Assembly: GCA_020636135.1 (NCBI GenBank)
Contig: JACJYK010000001.1
Location: forward strand, 2,466,501 to 2,530,500
From: Lewinellaceae bacterium
GTDB taxonomy: Bacteria > Bacteroidota > Bacteroidia > Chitinophagales > Saprospiraceae
Reading direction: 5' to 3'
Length of the DNA: 64,000 bases
Shown: positions 43,686-52,025 of the stretch, piece by piece
Layout of the letters: each line of letters opens with the position of its first letter
Position numbering within the stretch: the stretch's first letter is position 1
Position numbers and translations under genes: made by a program
Notes under the pieces: generated by a model
The model's database searches: none
What the model was told of the DNA's origin: nothing
What the model saw: only the letters and a program-made list of their open reading frames with translations

Positions 43686-44696
43686 TCAACCGACAATATT
43701 CACTTCCGGTTCAAGGCTTATACCAAATGCCTCTTCTACGGAACGTTGAATCGCTATAGCCAGTTGGACGATATCCTGTCCGGAGGCATCGCCGTAGTTC
43801 ACGAGGACCAGGGCATGCTTTTCATGGACACCTGCATCACCCATGCGATAGCCTTTCCAGCCCAGATGATCAATAAACCAGGCGGCGGGTATCTTAATCC
43901 GGTCCGTTTCCGCCGGGTATCCGGGAATATCCGGATGACGATTTAAAAATGCTTCGTACGCATCCAGAGAAACCGTTGGGTTTTTAAAAAAACTACCAGC
44001 GTTACCTATTTTCGCCGGGTCGGGCAGTTTGCTTTGCCGGATGCGGATGATTGCATTACTCACCTCCCGCACATCCGGGACCTTAACATCCATGGCCTTC
44101 AATTCGTCCCGAATAGCACCATAATCCAGGTGCAAAACCGGATGACGCAATAACCGGAAATAAACCCGGAGAATGAAAAGCTTATTGCGGTAGGTCGTTT
44201 TAAAAATGCTGGTCCGGTATCCGAATTCACAGACTGAGGCCGGGAACCGAAGCACTTCACCTTTTTCCAGATCATAGGCATCAACAGCCTCGATGACTGA
44301 TCCGACCTCCACACCGTATGCGCCAATGTTTTGAATTGGAGCTGCCCCCACCTGGCCGGGTATCAATGCCAGATTTTCAAGCCCTCCATAGCCTCGCTCT
44401 ACCGACCACATGACCAGGTCATGCCAGCGCATACCAGCGCCCACCGCCAAACGGGCCTCATCATCATTTTCCTGAAGGATATCAATACCCTGGATCTGGT
44501 TGGACAATACAGCTGCAGGCAGGTCATCAGTGAATAAAATATTGCTTCCTCCACCGAGGATAAAAAAGGGTGCAGGCTGTTCACGGACCGCACTTTCGAG
44601 GGTGGCCAGATCTGTAATCTGGGCGAAAAAGGCCGATTTTGCCTGGACACCGAACGTGTTGAGTTCGCGTAGAGATTTATCCGTTTCCCAGATCAT
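43686..44696 (-). CDS. murB: UDP-N-acetylmuramate dehydrogenase
   Basis: Reduces UDP-GlcNAc-enolpyruvate to UDP-MurNAc in peptidoglycan synthesis, with FAD and NADPH. The 336-residue protein is of the type I (E. coli) form. FAD-binding blocks are PFFILGGGSNILF and IPGQVGAAPIQNIGAYG. RTSIFK follows, and the catalytic serine is in GNAGSFFKNP. The terminal glutamate lies in SLEPEVNIVG. Its ATG overlaps the stop of the upstream ABC exporter gene by 4 nt. Confidence 0.96.
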   Translation of the reverse strand: MIWETDKSLRELNTFGVQAKSAFFAQITDLATLESAVREQPAPFFILGGGSNILFTDDLPAAVLSNQIQGIDILQENDDEARLAVGAGMRWHDLVMWSVERGYGGLENLALIPGQVGAAPIQNIGAYGVEVGSVIEAVDAYDLEKGEVLRFPASVCEFGYRTSIFKTTYRNKLFILRVYFRLLRHPVLHLDYGAIRDELKAMDVKVPDVREVSNAIIRIRQSKLPDPAKIGNAGSFFKNPTVSLDAYEAFLNRHPDIPGYPAETDRIKIPAAWFIDHLGWKGYRMGDAGVHEKHALVLVNYGDASGQDIVQLAIAIQRSVEEAFGISLEPEVNIVG

Positions 44697-46468
44697 TCGC
44701 TTGTATCAAATTGTAATTTGGCAAAGCTGGAATAAGCTCCATCCGGAATAGCGGCCAGCTCTTCATGAGTGCCTTTTTCGATGACCTTGCCGTGTTCAAT
44801 GACGTAGATACAATCCACTTCCTTTATGGTGGCCAGACGGTGCGCGATGATCACCGAGGTTCTGCCCTGCATCAGATTATCCAATGCCTCCTGTACAACC
44901 CGCTCTGATTCGGCATCGAGCGATGACGTAGCCTCGTCCAGGATCAAAATTTTAGGATCACGTAAGATGGCTCTGGCGATCGCAATCCGTTGTCGTTGTC
45001 CTCCGGAAAGTTTGATCCCCCGTTCCCCCACCCTGGTTTCCAGGCCATCCGGGAATGACTTGATGAACTCCCAGGCATTGGCCTGTCTGGCCGCTTCGAT
45101 CAACTGGTCTTCAGTTGCATCAGGATTACCATATAAAATGTTCTCGCGGATAGTGCCTCCAAAGAGGATAACCTCCTGTGGTACCAGCCCAAGAATGGAG
45201 CGATAAGATTCCAGCGGCATCCCGGAAATGCGCTGATCGTCGAGCAAGATGGCTCCACCGGTCGGCTCATAAAAACGTAGCAGCAATTGGGCGATCGTTG
45301 ACTTTCCCGCCCCACTCGTTCCGACCAGGGCAATTTTATGACCGGCAGCTATCTCCATATTAATTCCCTTGAGTACCGGTACATCCGAACGGGTCGGATA
45401 GCTGAATTCAACCTCCTCGAACCGGATATTACCCACTACAGGTGGGCGTTTCGTATTCCGTTGGGTGGATACCTCCACATCATGATTCAGGATCTCACGG
45501 ATCCTCTCGGTGCCGCCGACGGCAGAAATGATCGTGGTATAAAAGTTACCTAAACTTCCTATTGCTCCTCCAATAAACATGGTATAAGCAATGAAGGCTA
45601 CCAGCTGTCCGACCGTCATCGAACCATCCTGGACCATACGTGCTCCAAACCACAACAAAAAAAAGATCCCTCCAAAGAGAACCACTATCACAAAACTGCC
45701 GAAAGAGGCCCGGTATTTGGCCAGATGCAAAGCCGTCTGAACAACCTCCTGGATCTTATCCCGGTAACGACCAAACTCAAACCATTCATTGGTGAATGAC
45801 TTGACGGTGTGGATTGTTTGCAGGGTCTCATCAACGACCGTATTGGTTGCAGCCAGCTTCTCCTGCCGCTCTTTTGATAATCTCCGGATAAAACGACCGA
45901 AGAAAAAGGCAGCAATTACAATCAACGGGAATGTAGCCAGCATCAGCAATGAAAGACGTGGCGATGACACCAGCAACAGGGTAATGCCTACAATCAATAT
46001 GAGGATCTGCCGGATAAATTCTGCCATCGTGACAGACAAAACCTGCTGCAATTGATCCACATCCGCCGTAATGCGGCTGATCAATTCTCCCACGCGGTTC
46101 TTGTCGTAAAAGACCACCGGCAGGGTGATCAGTTTCTGATAAAGCGCCACCCGGACATCGGCCATGCTTTTTTCGCTGAAAATGGTGAACAGGATTACCC
46201 GGACATAGGACACGACACCCTGTAATACCAAAATGAGCAATAAGATGCCTCCCACCTGATCCAGGGTGAGATGTAATTTCGACTTGCCGGTAGCAATATC
46301 TGCCAATTCTCCCGCCAGGTAAGGAAAGGCCATCACGATAACGGAAGAGAAAAAAAGCAATACCAGTCCCAGGACAAACTGAGTAGTATAGGGCTTAATG
46401 AATCGTGCGAAATAGACCAGCTCTTTGATCTGTTCTCTGGTTACTTTCGATTTTTTTGTTTTTTCCAT
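44693..46468 (-). CDS. MsbA-like ABC exporter, half-transporter
   Basis: About 591 residues from ATG 46468 (MEKTKKSKVTREQ). The frame runs to 46558 but the extension is not credible. Six transmembrane helices make up the N-terminal half. The ATPase half has Walker A GTSGAGKS, the signature LSGGQRQRIAIARAIL, Walker B ILILDEATSSLD and the H-loop IIAHRLAT. It works as a homodimer exporting lipids (MsbA type) or drugs. It overlaps murB by 4 nt. Confidence 0.92.
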   Translation of the reverse strand: MEKTKKSKVTREQIKELVYFARFIKPYTTQFVLGLVLLFFSSVIVMAFPYLAGELADIATGKSKLHLTLDQVGGILLLILVLQGVVSYVRVILFTIFSEKSMADVRVALYQKLITLPVVFYDKNRVGELISRITADVDQLQQVLSVTMAEFIRQILILIVGITLLLVSSPRLSLLMLATFPLIVIAAFFFGRFIRRLSKERQEKLAATNTVVDETLQTIHTVKSFTNEWFEFGRYRDKIQEVVQTALHLAKYRASFGSFVIVVLFGGIFFLLWFGARMVQDGSMTVGQLVAFIAYTMFIGGAIGSLGNFYTTIISAVGGTERIREILNHDVEVSTQRNTKRPPVVGNIRFEEVEFSYPTRSDVPVLKGINMEIAAGHKIALVGTSGAGKSTIAQLLLRFYEPTGGAILLDDQRISGMPLESYRSILGLVPQEVILFGGTIRENILYGNPDATEDQLIEAARQANAWEFIKSFPDGLETRVGERGIKLSGGQRQRIAIARAILRDPKILILDEATSSLDAESERVVQEALDNLMQGRTSVIIAHRLATIKEVDCIYVIEHGKVIEKGTHEELAAIPDGAYSSFAKLQFDTSE

Positions 46469-46644
46469 TGCCAATGCAAATATGAAGAAAATGAAAGATA
46501 CCCACTGTACCTTTCCTTTCACCTTGCATAAGAACGGATCGCATACCATTAGGTTCAAGGAATTGATCCGGCCACCTCAACAGCCGACAGGTGCCAGGTA
46601 ATCAGAGCCTGGAAGCCACGACGGTTTTTCTTAATTTCGCGCCT

Positions 46645-47160
46645 ATGAACAAATCGAAGCGATGGAGAAAGGCAGGCTTGGGTCTGCTAACACTCCTGAT
46701 GGTGCTGCAGTTGATACCGGTTGACAGAACGAATCCCCCGCTAAATACGGGAGAGGACTTACTCTATTCGAGGATGGTATCCCAGGAAATGCAGACACTA
46801 GTGAAGACCGCGTGCTATGATTGCCATTCCAATGAAACCAATTATCCCTGGTATGCACGGATAGCTCCGGTATCCTTCATCCTGCATCATCATGTCCGGG
46901 AAGGTCGCGAACACCTCAATTTTTCGATCTGGAACACCTACATGGATAAACGAAAGGACCACACGCTTGATGAATGCATCGAAGTCGTCGAACAAGCAGA
47001 GATGCCATTAAAATCTTATACCTGGCTGCATCCTGCGGCCCGGTTGACATCAGATCAGCGTAGCCGAATCGCAGATTTCTTTAAAGAGCAAGTCGCGGCT
47101 CTTGGCTGGCGGGAGATGGGTAACGAGGAGGAAGAGGAAATGGAAAATGAACACAGGTAA
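46645..47160 (+). CDS. Haem-binding-domain protein with CxxCH motif
   Basis: A 171-residue protein from ATG 46645 (MNKSKRWRKAGLGLLTLLMV), with an N-terminal membrane anchor and a periplasmic part. CYDCHSNETNYPWYARIAPV gives a c-type haem attachment site, and HHHVREGREHLNFSIW supplies further histidines, as in the haem_bd family common in Bacteroidota. It probably carries one haem and takes part in periplasmic electron transfer. The frame upstream of 46645 is not signal-like. Its stop overlaps the start of the acylphosphatase gene by one base. Confidence 0.88.
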   Translation: MNKSKRWRKAGLGLLTLLMVLQLIPVDRTNPPLNTGEDLLYSRMVSQEMQTLVKTACYDCHSNETNYPWYARIAPVSFILHHHVREGREHLNFSIWNTYMDKRKDHTLDECIEVVEQAEMPLKSYTWLHPAARLTSDQRSRIADFFKEQVAALGWREMGNEEEEEMENEHR

Positions 47161-47432
47161 TGGCAGCAAAACGATATATCATCAGTGGCAAAGTACAGGG
47201 TGTCTGGTTTCGGGCTTCTGCAAAACAGCAGGCTGACTCCTTAGGACTGACCGGTTTTGTACACAATCTTATAGGTGGCGAGGTTGAAGCTTTTGTGCAG
47301 GGGCCTGCTGATGCATTGCTGGCTTTTGAAGATTGGTGCCGAACCGGACCACCTCTTGCAAGAGTCACGCACGTTGAAATCATAACACAGCCCGAGGATC
47401 CTGCTCTGGTGTCCTTTTCGGTCCTGAGGTAA
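47160..47432 (+). CDS. Acylphosphatase
   Basis: A 90-residue enzyme that hydrolyses acyl phosphates such as carbamoyl phosphate or 1,3-bisphosphoglycerate. The signature GKVQGVWFRASAKQQADSLG at residues 10-29 holds the active-site arginine. TGFVHNLIGGEVEAFVQG holds the asparagine, and GPPLARVTHVE follows. It overlaps the haem-binding gene by one base, so the two are translationally linked. No functional relation is obvious. Confidence 0.95.
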   Translation: MAAKRYIISGKVQGVWFRASAKQQADSLGLTGFVHNLIGGEVEAFVQGPADALLAFEDWCRTGPPLARVTHVEIITQPEDPALVSFSVLR

Positions 47433-47489
47433 AAAAACTGGATTCAGTGCTTCAAAAGGGGTAACTTAATATCAAATCAAACCGTAAAT

Positions 47490-48395
47490 ATGATCGTACG
47501 ACCAATATTTTCATGGCTTCTTCCGCTCCTGATGCTGATGCACACCCTCACCACTGGTTCCGCCCAAAAATCAGGTCGCCAGGACTACCCTAACCTTGGC
47601 ATTTCTTTTACCATCCCGGATGGCTGGGTCGGACAGGAAACCAATGATGGAATGATCATCGGGCATCAGACGATCCCGGGCGTCATCATAATGAATACCC
47701 ATACTTACCGCACCATTGAAGAACTTAAGGAAGAAGCAAAAACCGGACTACAGGCCGACGCAGGGACGCAACTATTGTTAGCGGGAACTCCAGGCCTGTT
47801 GGACAATCAGGCAGTAGAAGCGCATTACGAAGGCACATTACAATGGGAGCCAGCCAAAGCATATGCCATCGGTGTTTTGAATACCAAGGGAGCCGGCGTC
47901 CTGCTCATGGCCATAGCCAACAAGTCCGTTTATCAATCAGAACTAGAGAACACCTTGCGCAGGTTACGTAAAAGTCTTGTCTTCAGCGCTCCTAAAACCG
48001 GTCCGATCGTTGAACAATGGAAAAGCCTGCTTCAGGGTACCAGACTAACCTATATGGAATCTTACACATCCGGCAGTTCCTACGATGGAGGCATAGGCGG
48101 AGGTTACAGTAGTGATGCCCGTATCGATCTCTGCTCACAAGGCTATTTCAAGTTCGCCAGTAATTCATCCGTGGGTGTAGGAGGTGCAGGTGTCAGTGGA
48201 TATGCAGGAGGAAATGATAACGGTGCCGGCACCTGGACAATCGAAGCCCCCACCGGAGTTCCGCTGCTGGTCCTTACCTTCAATGGCGGAGAAGTTCAGC
48301 AATATCAATTAACCAGCGATGGCGATAAAATCTTTTTAAATGGAAGAAGATATTTTCGTACCACGAGTGGTGAATATGCACCCGATTGTCCTTAA
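47490..48395 (+). CDS. Secreted protein of unknown function
   Basis: A 301-residue precursor with a signal peptide ending at GSAQ. The N-terminal half (YPNLGISFTIPDGWVGQET, then AVEAHYEGTLQ) resembles PsbP/DUF1795-like folds that bind the envelope. The C-terminal half is Gly/Ser-rich (SYDGGIGGGYSSDARIDLC) with a beta-rich end and two cysteines. The next gene overlaps it by 20 nt. I do not recognise the exact family. Confidence 0.6.
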   Translation: MIVRPIFSWLLPLLMLMHTLTTGSAQKSGRQDYPNLGISFTIPDGWVGQETNDGMIIGHQTIPGVIIMNTHTYRTIEELKEEAKTGLQADAGTQLLLAGTPGLLDNQAVEAHYEGTLQWEPAKAYAIGVLNTKGAGVLLMAIANKSVYQSELENTLRRLRKSLVFSAPKTGPIVEQWKSLLQGTRLTYMESYTSGSSYDGGIGGGYSSDARIDLCSQGYFKFASNSSVGVGGAGVSGYAGGNDNGAGTWTIEAPTGVPLLVLTFNGGEVQQYQLTSDGDKIFLNGRRYFRTTSGEYAPDCP

Positions 48396-48954
48396 GTGGG
48401 CATTTGTAATTATTCCGGCACTATTCTGGTCCGGCTCATTGCAAGCTCAAAGTAAGCCATTCGTCTTGCCAGATACACTTTCCTATCCGGCTTGGATGGG
48501 GCTGAATGAAGCAGAACAGCAGCAATATCTCGAGCAATGGAATGAACAGATGAATTCCTGCATTGTACAGCTGGAACAACAGCTGGAATTGGAAATCAAC
48601 CAATTCCGAGAACAGGGAGAACTTAGAAAATCAACCTTTTTACGAAAAAAATCATCCGCTCTGGATAGTCTGGAACATGTCTTTCTGATTCAGTTTGAGG
48701 CTTTGAGTGGTCAGGAAGAACAATCTTTTTTTAAAGAAAAGAAATTTCAGGCCAGGGATGCATTACAGGCGGATTACGACCTGGCCAAGGACAGGTTTCA
48801 AGCAGAATGGGCGATAAAGGAAGCAGCGATGCTGGATAAATTGCATCAATTAAGTGCTTCAAACACCCAGATACTGAGCGAAATGCTCAATAAAAATTTA
48901 ACCTGGCTGGAAGGATACCGCAACCGGCTAATTTCCACCCAAAAACATCAATAA
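48376..48954 (+). CDS. Secreted coiled-coil protein of unknown function
   Basis: About 192 residues from ATG 48376 (MHPIVLKWAFVIIPALFWSG), with a signal peptide ending near SLQAQ. The mature part is Glu/Gln/Lys-rich and helical (EQQQYLEQWNEQMNSC, QARDALQADYDLAKDRFQAE), a likely long coiled coil. It starts inside the end of the previous gene (20 nt overlap), so the two secreted proteins are probably co-produced. No domain is recognised. Confidence 0.6.
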   Translation: MHPIVLKWAFVIIPALFWSGSLQAQSKPFVLPDTLSYPAWMGLNEAEQQQYLEQWNEQMNSCIVQLEQQLELEINQFREQGELRKSTFLRKKSSALDSLEHVFLIQFEALSGQEEQSFFKEKKFQARDALQADYDLAKDRFQAEWAIKEAAMLDKLHQLSASNTQILSEMLNKNLTWLEGYRNRLISTQKHQ

Positions 48955-48964
48955 CGCTCTTGGA

Positions 48965-49453
48965 ATGATCACATACCGGACTGCCCTGGATACCGAATGG
49001 CCAGCCATTATAGATCTTTGTACATTAACTATTAAGCACATTAATAGTCAAGATTATCTACCTGAGCAGGTCAGGGAATGGGTCAGCAGAATTTCCAATC
49101 CGGGACGGATGAAAAATCGACTGATCGAACAATCGGTGTGGGTAGCGGTCGATCGGGACTCGCTGGCCGGAGTTATCACCTGGAAATCAATCGGATACAT
49201 TGACCTTTTGTATGTAAGCAGGGATCATCAGCGTCAGGGAATCGGAAGCCGCCTACTGGCCATCGCTGAAGAAGTATTGTCTGAAATTAATGTTCGTGAA
49301 ATCCAGGTGGATGTAAGCCTGACTGCCAAACCCCTGTTTGAACAAAACGGATATGAGGTATTGCAAATGCAACAGGTGGTGATTGGAGCGGCCACCTTAA
49401 CCAATTTTAAGATGGTGAAGCGACTCAATGTACCGGAGGAACAGAAACAATAA
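48965..49453 (+). CDS. GNAT-family N-acetyltransferase
   Basis: A 162-residue acetyl-CoA-dependent acyltransferase. Motif A is IDLLYVSRDHQRQGIGSRLL at about 79-98, with the R-Q-G-I-G pyrophosphate loop. The beta-bulge region IQVDVSLTAKPLFEQNGYE follows. The substrate (small molecule, peptide or protein N-terminus) is unknown. It lies 10 nt after the coiled-coil protein gene. Confidence 0.9.
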   Translation: MITYRTALDTEWPAIIDLCTLTIKHINSQDYLPEQVREWVSRISNPGRMKNRLIEQSVWVAVDRDSLAGVITWKSIGYIDLLYVSRDHQRQGIGSRLLAIAEEVLSEINVREIQVDVSLTAKPLFEQNGYEVLQMQQVVIGAATLTNFKMVKRLNVPEEQKQ

Positions 49454-49458
49454 TCCTA

Positions 49459-49466
49459 TATCTTTG
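49459..49466 (+). promoter_or_regulatory. Candidate -7 element before the beta-barrel gene
   Basis: TATCTTTG matches the TAnnTTTG consensus and lies 22 nt before the ATG at 49488. No -33 box with proper spacing was found. Confidence 0.45.
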
Positions 49467-49487
49467 TCCGAAGAATTTTGAGAAACC

Positions 49488-50066
49488 ATGAAGCAGGGCT
49501 TTCGGCTTAATGCCATTCTGACGATGCTATTTCTTTTTCTGGCAGTTCTGGCGTTCGGGCAACGCAAGGTTTATGCCGGTGGAAAGATTGGCGGATCAAG
49601 TTATCCGGCACTGATCGACACCCGGTTTAATTATTACGGAGCCTCCCCGGTATTTCAGTTGCCGGTTTCCCGTAAAAAGGAAAATGTCCTCTGGACCATC
49701 GATTTTGGTTACCAGAAAGGTAGCAAGTCCAGATTTCACGGAAGCATCCTCCACGCTCAAACGGGAATACAATGGTACTTCAATACCGAGCCAAAAGGAT
49801 TTTATCTGGCACCGCAGGTTTCCATCCTGAAGGAAAAGACCACTGAGCAGCAAATACTGGGACTGGATCTATTCGCCGCAGTAAACAGGCAGGTCTATTA
49901 CGGAGGTGAAATCGGCTCTGGTTATGAGTTTTTGTTAACACCGAATTTCCGGATGGGACTACAGGGATATGCGACTTTCTATACCCCAGACTTTGTAGTC
50001 AGGCCCAAAGTTCAATATGGAGCAAACCTTACCTTTATATTCAAAATTCCTCTTGAGTATTATTGA
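49488..50066 (+). CDS. Small outer-membrane beta-barrel-like protein
   Basis: A 192-residue precursor with a signal peptide ending at AFGQ. The mature part has alternating hydrophobic/polar stretches with aromatic ends, such as VYAGGKIGGSSYPALI, LWTIDFGYQKGSKSRF and LTFIFKIPLEYY. The C-terminal tyrosine is typical of outer-membrane barrel proteins. The function is unknown. Its last 26 nt overlap the convergent homocysteine methyltransferase gene. Confidence 0.6.
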   Translation: MKQGFRLNAILTMLFLFLAVLAFGQRKVYAGGKIGGSSYPALIDTRFNYYGASPVFQLPVSRKKENVLWTIDFGYQKGSKSRFHGSILHAQTGIQWYFNTEPKGFYLAPQVSILKEKTTEQQILGLDLFAAVNRQVYYGGEIGSGYEFLLTPNFRMGLQGYATFYTPDFVVRPKVQYGANLTFIFKIPLEYY

Positions 50067-50919
50067 TGTGCAGGTTTTGACGGATCGCCCGGATCATTTC
50101 CGGTGTAGAACCGCAACAACCACCCACAACGGAAGCTCCCTGACTAATCCAATACATGGCGGATCGCACAAAACCTTCAATTCCTTCCTGATCATGATTG
50201 TCCCACCCGCAGGCAGGATCAGGCGCTCCCGGACCATTGGCATAGATCCCCCAGGGTTTACCGGCATCGCTGAACACTTTCAACCAGTCATTCATTTCTG
50301 TATGAGGCCGGCAATTCAAAAGGACCATGGAAGCCCCCAGATTCCACAGCTTAACTATGGCTTCATGGAGCATTTCCTCCTCATTAAATGATGAATCCGG
50401 TCCGGGCAACAGGCTTATCCACGCCGGAATATTTGCCTTTATACAGCACGATAAGATCACTTCAGCTTCCTGTAAGGTATTGATGGTTTCCGCAAGTATC
50501 AGGTCTGCCCCGCTCGCCTTCAACCATTGGATCTGAAGCTGATGTGACTTCAGCAAAGCGTTATCATCCGGTACCAGATCCGGACGATAGCAGTCCTCAA
50601 CCGGCGCCAGCGATCCCGCCAGGATTACCTTTCTTTCACTCTGAACAATGCATTGTTTAGCGATAGACACTGCTGTGTCCAAAGCCTGGTGGGCTTCCTG
50701 ATCGCTTCGTCCCGCCTTATGGTAGGCATAGGCTGTGGTACGAAAGGTATGCGCAGTGATGATATCAGCTCCCGCATCCAAATAAGCGAGATGAATGTCC
50801 CTGAGCATGTCCGGATGTGTCATGGCCGCCTCGGCAGTCCATAAGACCGGATGACCGGGATAGCCGCGTTGTTCAAGCAAGGTTCCTACCGCCCCATCCA
50901 ATAGTCGCACTAGGCTCAT
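50041..50919 (-). CDS. Homocysteine S-methyltransferase
   Basis: Transfers a methyl group to homocysteine, making methionine. The donor may be S-methylmethionine or methylated corrinoid. The 292-residue protein has the zinc cysteines in VLLNCRPH and VVGGCCGSTPEMIRAI. The N-terminus is LLDGAVGTLLEQRGYPG. It resembles the single-domain MmuM/BHMT type rather than MetH. The 3' end overlaps the beta-barrel gene on the other strand, and the start overlaps the next gene upstream by 4 nt. Confidence 0.92.
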   Translation of the reverse strand: MSLVRLLDGAVGTLLEQRGYPGHPVLWTAEAAMTHPDMLRDIHLAYLDAGADIITAHTFRTTAYAYHKAGRSDQEAHQALDTAVSIAKQCIVQSERKVILAGSLAPVEDCYRPDLVPDDNALLKSHQLQIQWLKASGADLILAETINTLQEAEVILSCCIKANIPAWISLLPGPDSSFNEEEMLHEAIVKLWNLGASMVLLNCRPHTEMNDWLKVFSDAGKPWGIYANGPGAPDPACGWDNHDQEGIEGFVRSAMYWISQGASVVGGCCGSTPEMIRAIRQNLHINNTQEEF

Positions 50920-51221
50920 AAATAGTTTACCCGCATCTTATCTATCATTTCAGGAGAAAGCGCATCACCATATACACCATAGGCATCAACCAGTGTGCCT
51001 TTCATCCCGTCATCGGTTTCGATAAGATATAATATGGAGTTATCGTCGGTACTGCTCATACCTTCGAAACGATGCACTTCTACAATTTCAAAGTGGGAAG
51101 GGTCATAGATGCTTTGGTTACCATGACAGAACAATTCCTCATAGTGCAACTTAAAGTCAACTGAAAAGCCCCGCTTGCGCACATCCTCCAGGGCCGCTAC
51201 TAAGGTATCATAATGATGCAT
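50916..51221 (-). CDS. Short conserved protein often labelled phosphoribosylpyrophosphate synthetase
   Basis: A 101-residue protein beginning MHHYDTLVAALEDVRKRGFS, with FEIVEVHRFEG and LVDAYGVYGDALSPEMIDKM. Similar short Bacteroidota proteins carry the automatic name phosphoribosylpyrophosphate synthetase, yet this one is a third of the length of a true Prs and lacks its PRPP loop, so that name should not be used. The function is unknown. Its stop overlaps the start of the homocysteine methyltransferase gene by ATGA, so the pair is co-transcribed. Confidence 0.75.
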   Translation of the reverse strand: MHHYDTLVAALEDVRKRGFSVDFKLHYEELFCHGNQSIYDPSHFEIVEVHRFEGMSSTDDNSILYLIETDDGMKGTLVDAYGVYGDALSPEMIDKMRVNYL

Positions 51222-51321
51222 TGGCTAAGCGTTAATAGGATGAACAATCCAGTTCCAATGAAATGGACTGGTTATTCTATTATAACCATCGCCAAATAAA
51301 TGAGTTCAGCAGAGTCGACAA

Positions 51322-51894
51322 CTACCTCCGGAATACTACTTTATCCTGCCAATCACCGCGTTCTCCGGTAGGCCAGTAATCATCGGCGACGGTTCCCATA
51401 TACAACAAACCCAATAAGGACTGGCCTTCAGGCAGATCAAATAACTCCCTGCCATGATTGACTAAAAAACCAGGTGAAGACCAATACGCGCCGATGTGAT
51501 AGGCGGCACAAGTCAACCACATGTTCTGTATCGCGCAAGCTACGGCAGCCTCTTCCTCCCACTCGGGTAAGGAAGCCTTAGGATCGCGTTGCATCAGCAG
51601 GACGATGGTTGCAGATGCCTGTAATGGCTTTTGGGCAATTTTACGCCATTTGATTTCGGAGAATGCATCTTCTGGGGTAAATTTCTTGAATGCTCCGCCT
51701 ACAATTTCAGAAAGCTCCTGACGCGCCTCTCCACTGTATAGGATGAAGCGCCACGGCTCAGTCAGTTTATGGGTAGGCGCCCAATTGGCATTTTCCAATA
51801 TTTCATTCAGGATTGCCTGTGGGATCTCTCCACCGGTAAATGCTCCTTCGAAAACAGCTCTTCTTTTTCGAATGATCTCAGATACGGGATGCAT
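51322..51894 (-). CDS. Nitroreductase-family flavoprotein
   Basis: A 190-residue FMN-dependent reductase. It has RKRRAVFEGAF at the FMN phosphate site, NWAPTHKLTEPWRFILYSG, and EEAAVACAIQNMWLTCAAYH near residues 113-132, all family hallmarks. It uses NAD(P)H to reduce quinones, nitro compounds or a pathway intermediate that is not specified by the sequence. It is a single gene with a clear -7 element 35 nt upstream of its ATG. Confidence 0.9.
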   Translation of the reverse strand: MHPVSEIIRKRRAVFEGAFTGGEIPQAILNEILENANWAPTHKLTEPWRFILYSGEARQELSEIVGGAFKKFTPEDAFSEIKWRKIAQKPLQASATIVLLMQRDPKASLPEWEEEAAVACAIQNMWLTCAAYHIGAYWSSPGFLVNHGRELFDLPEGQSLLGLLYMGTVADDYWPTGERGDWQDKVVFRR

Positions 51895-51928
51895 AATATT
51901 GTTTTTTAATGATCATCATTTGTCGCCG

Positions 51929-51936
51929 CAAAATTA
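51929..51936 (-). promoter_or_regulatory. Candidate -7 element for nitroreductase gene
   Basis: The minus strand reads TAATTTTG, fitting TAnnTTTG, 35 nt upstream of the start at 51894. No clear -33 box is present. Confidence 0.45.
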
Positions 51937-51966
51937 GGGCTTAACCAGAAAATTTCATGTCATGGA

Positions 51967-51999
51967 AATAAAAAAAGCCACCGTGAAAGGTGGCTTCAT
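51967..51999 (-). terminator. Terminator after the double-HhH protein gene
   Basis: On the minus strand AGCCACC-TTTCAC-GGTGGCT is followed by TTTTTTATTTCC. It ends the OmpA/HhH-protein operon and separates it from the nitroreductase gene. Confidence 0.88.
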
Positions 52000-52025
52000 T
52001 TATTTAGGTTAGAGCAAGTTAAATA

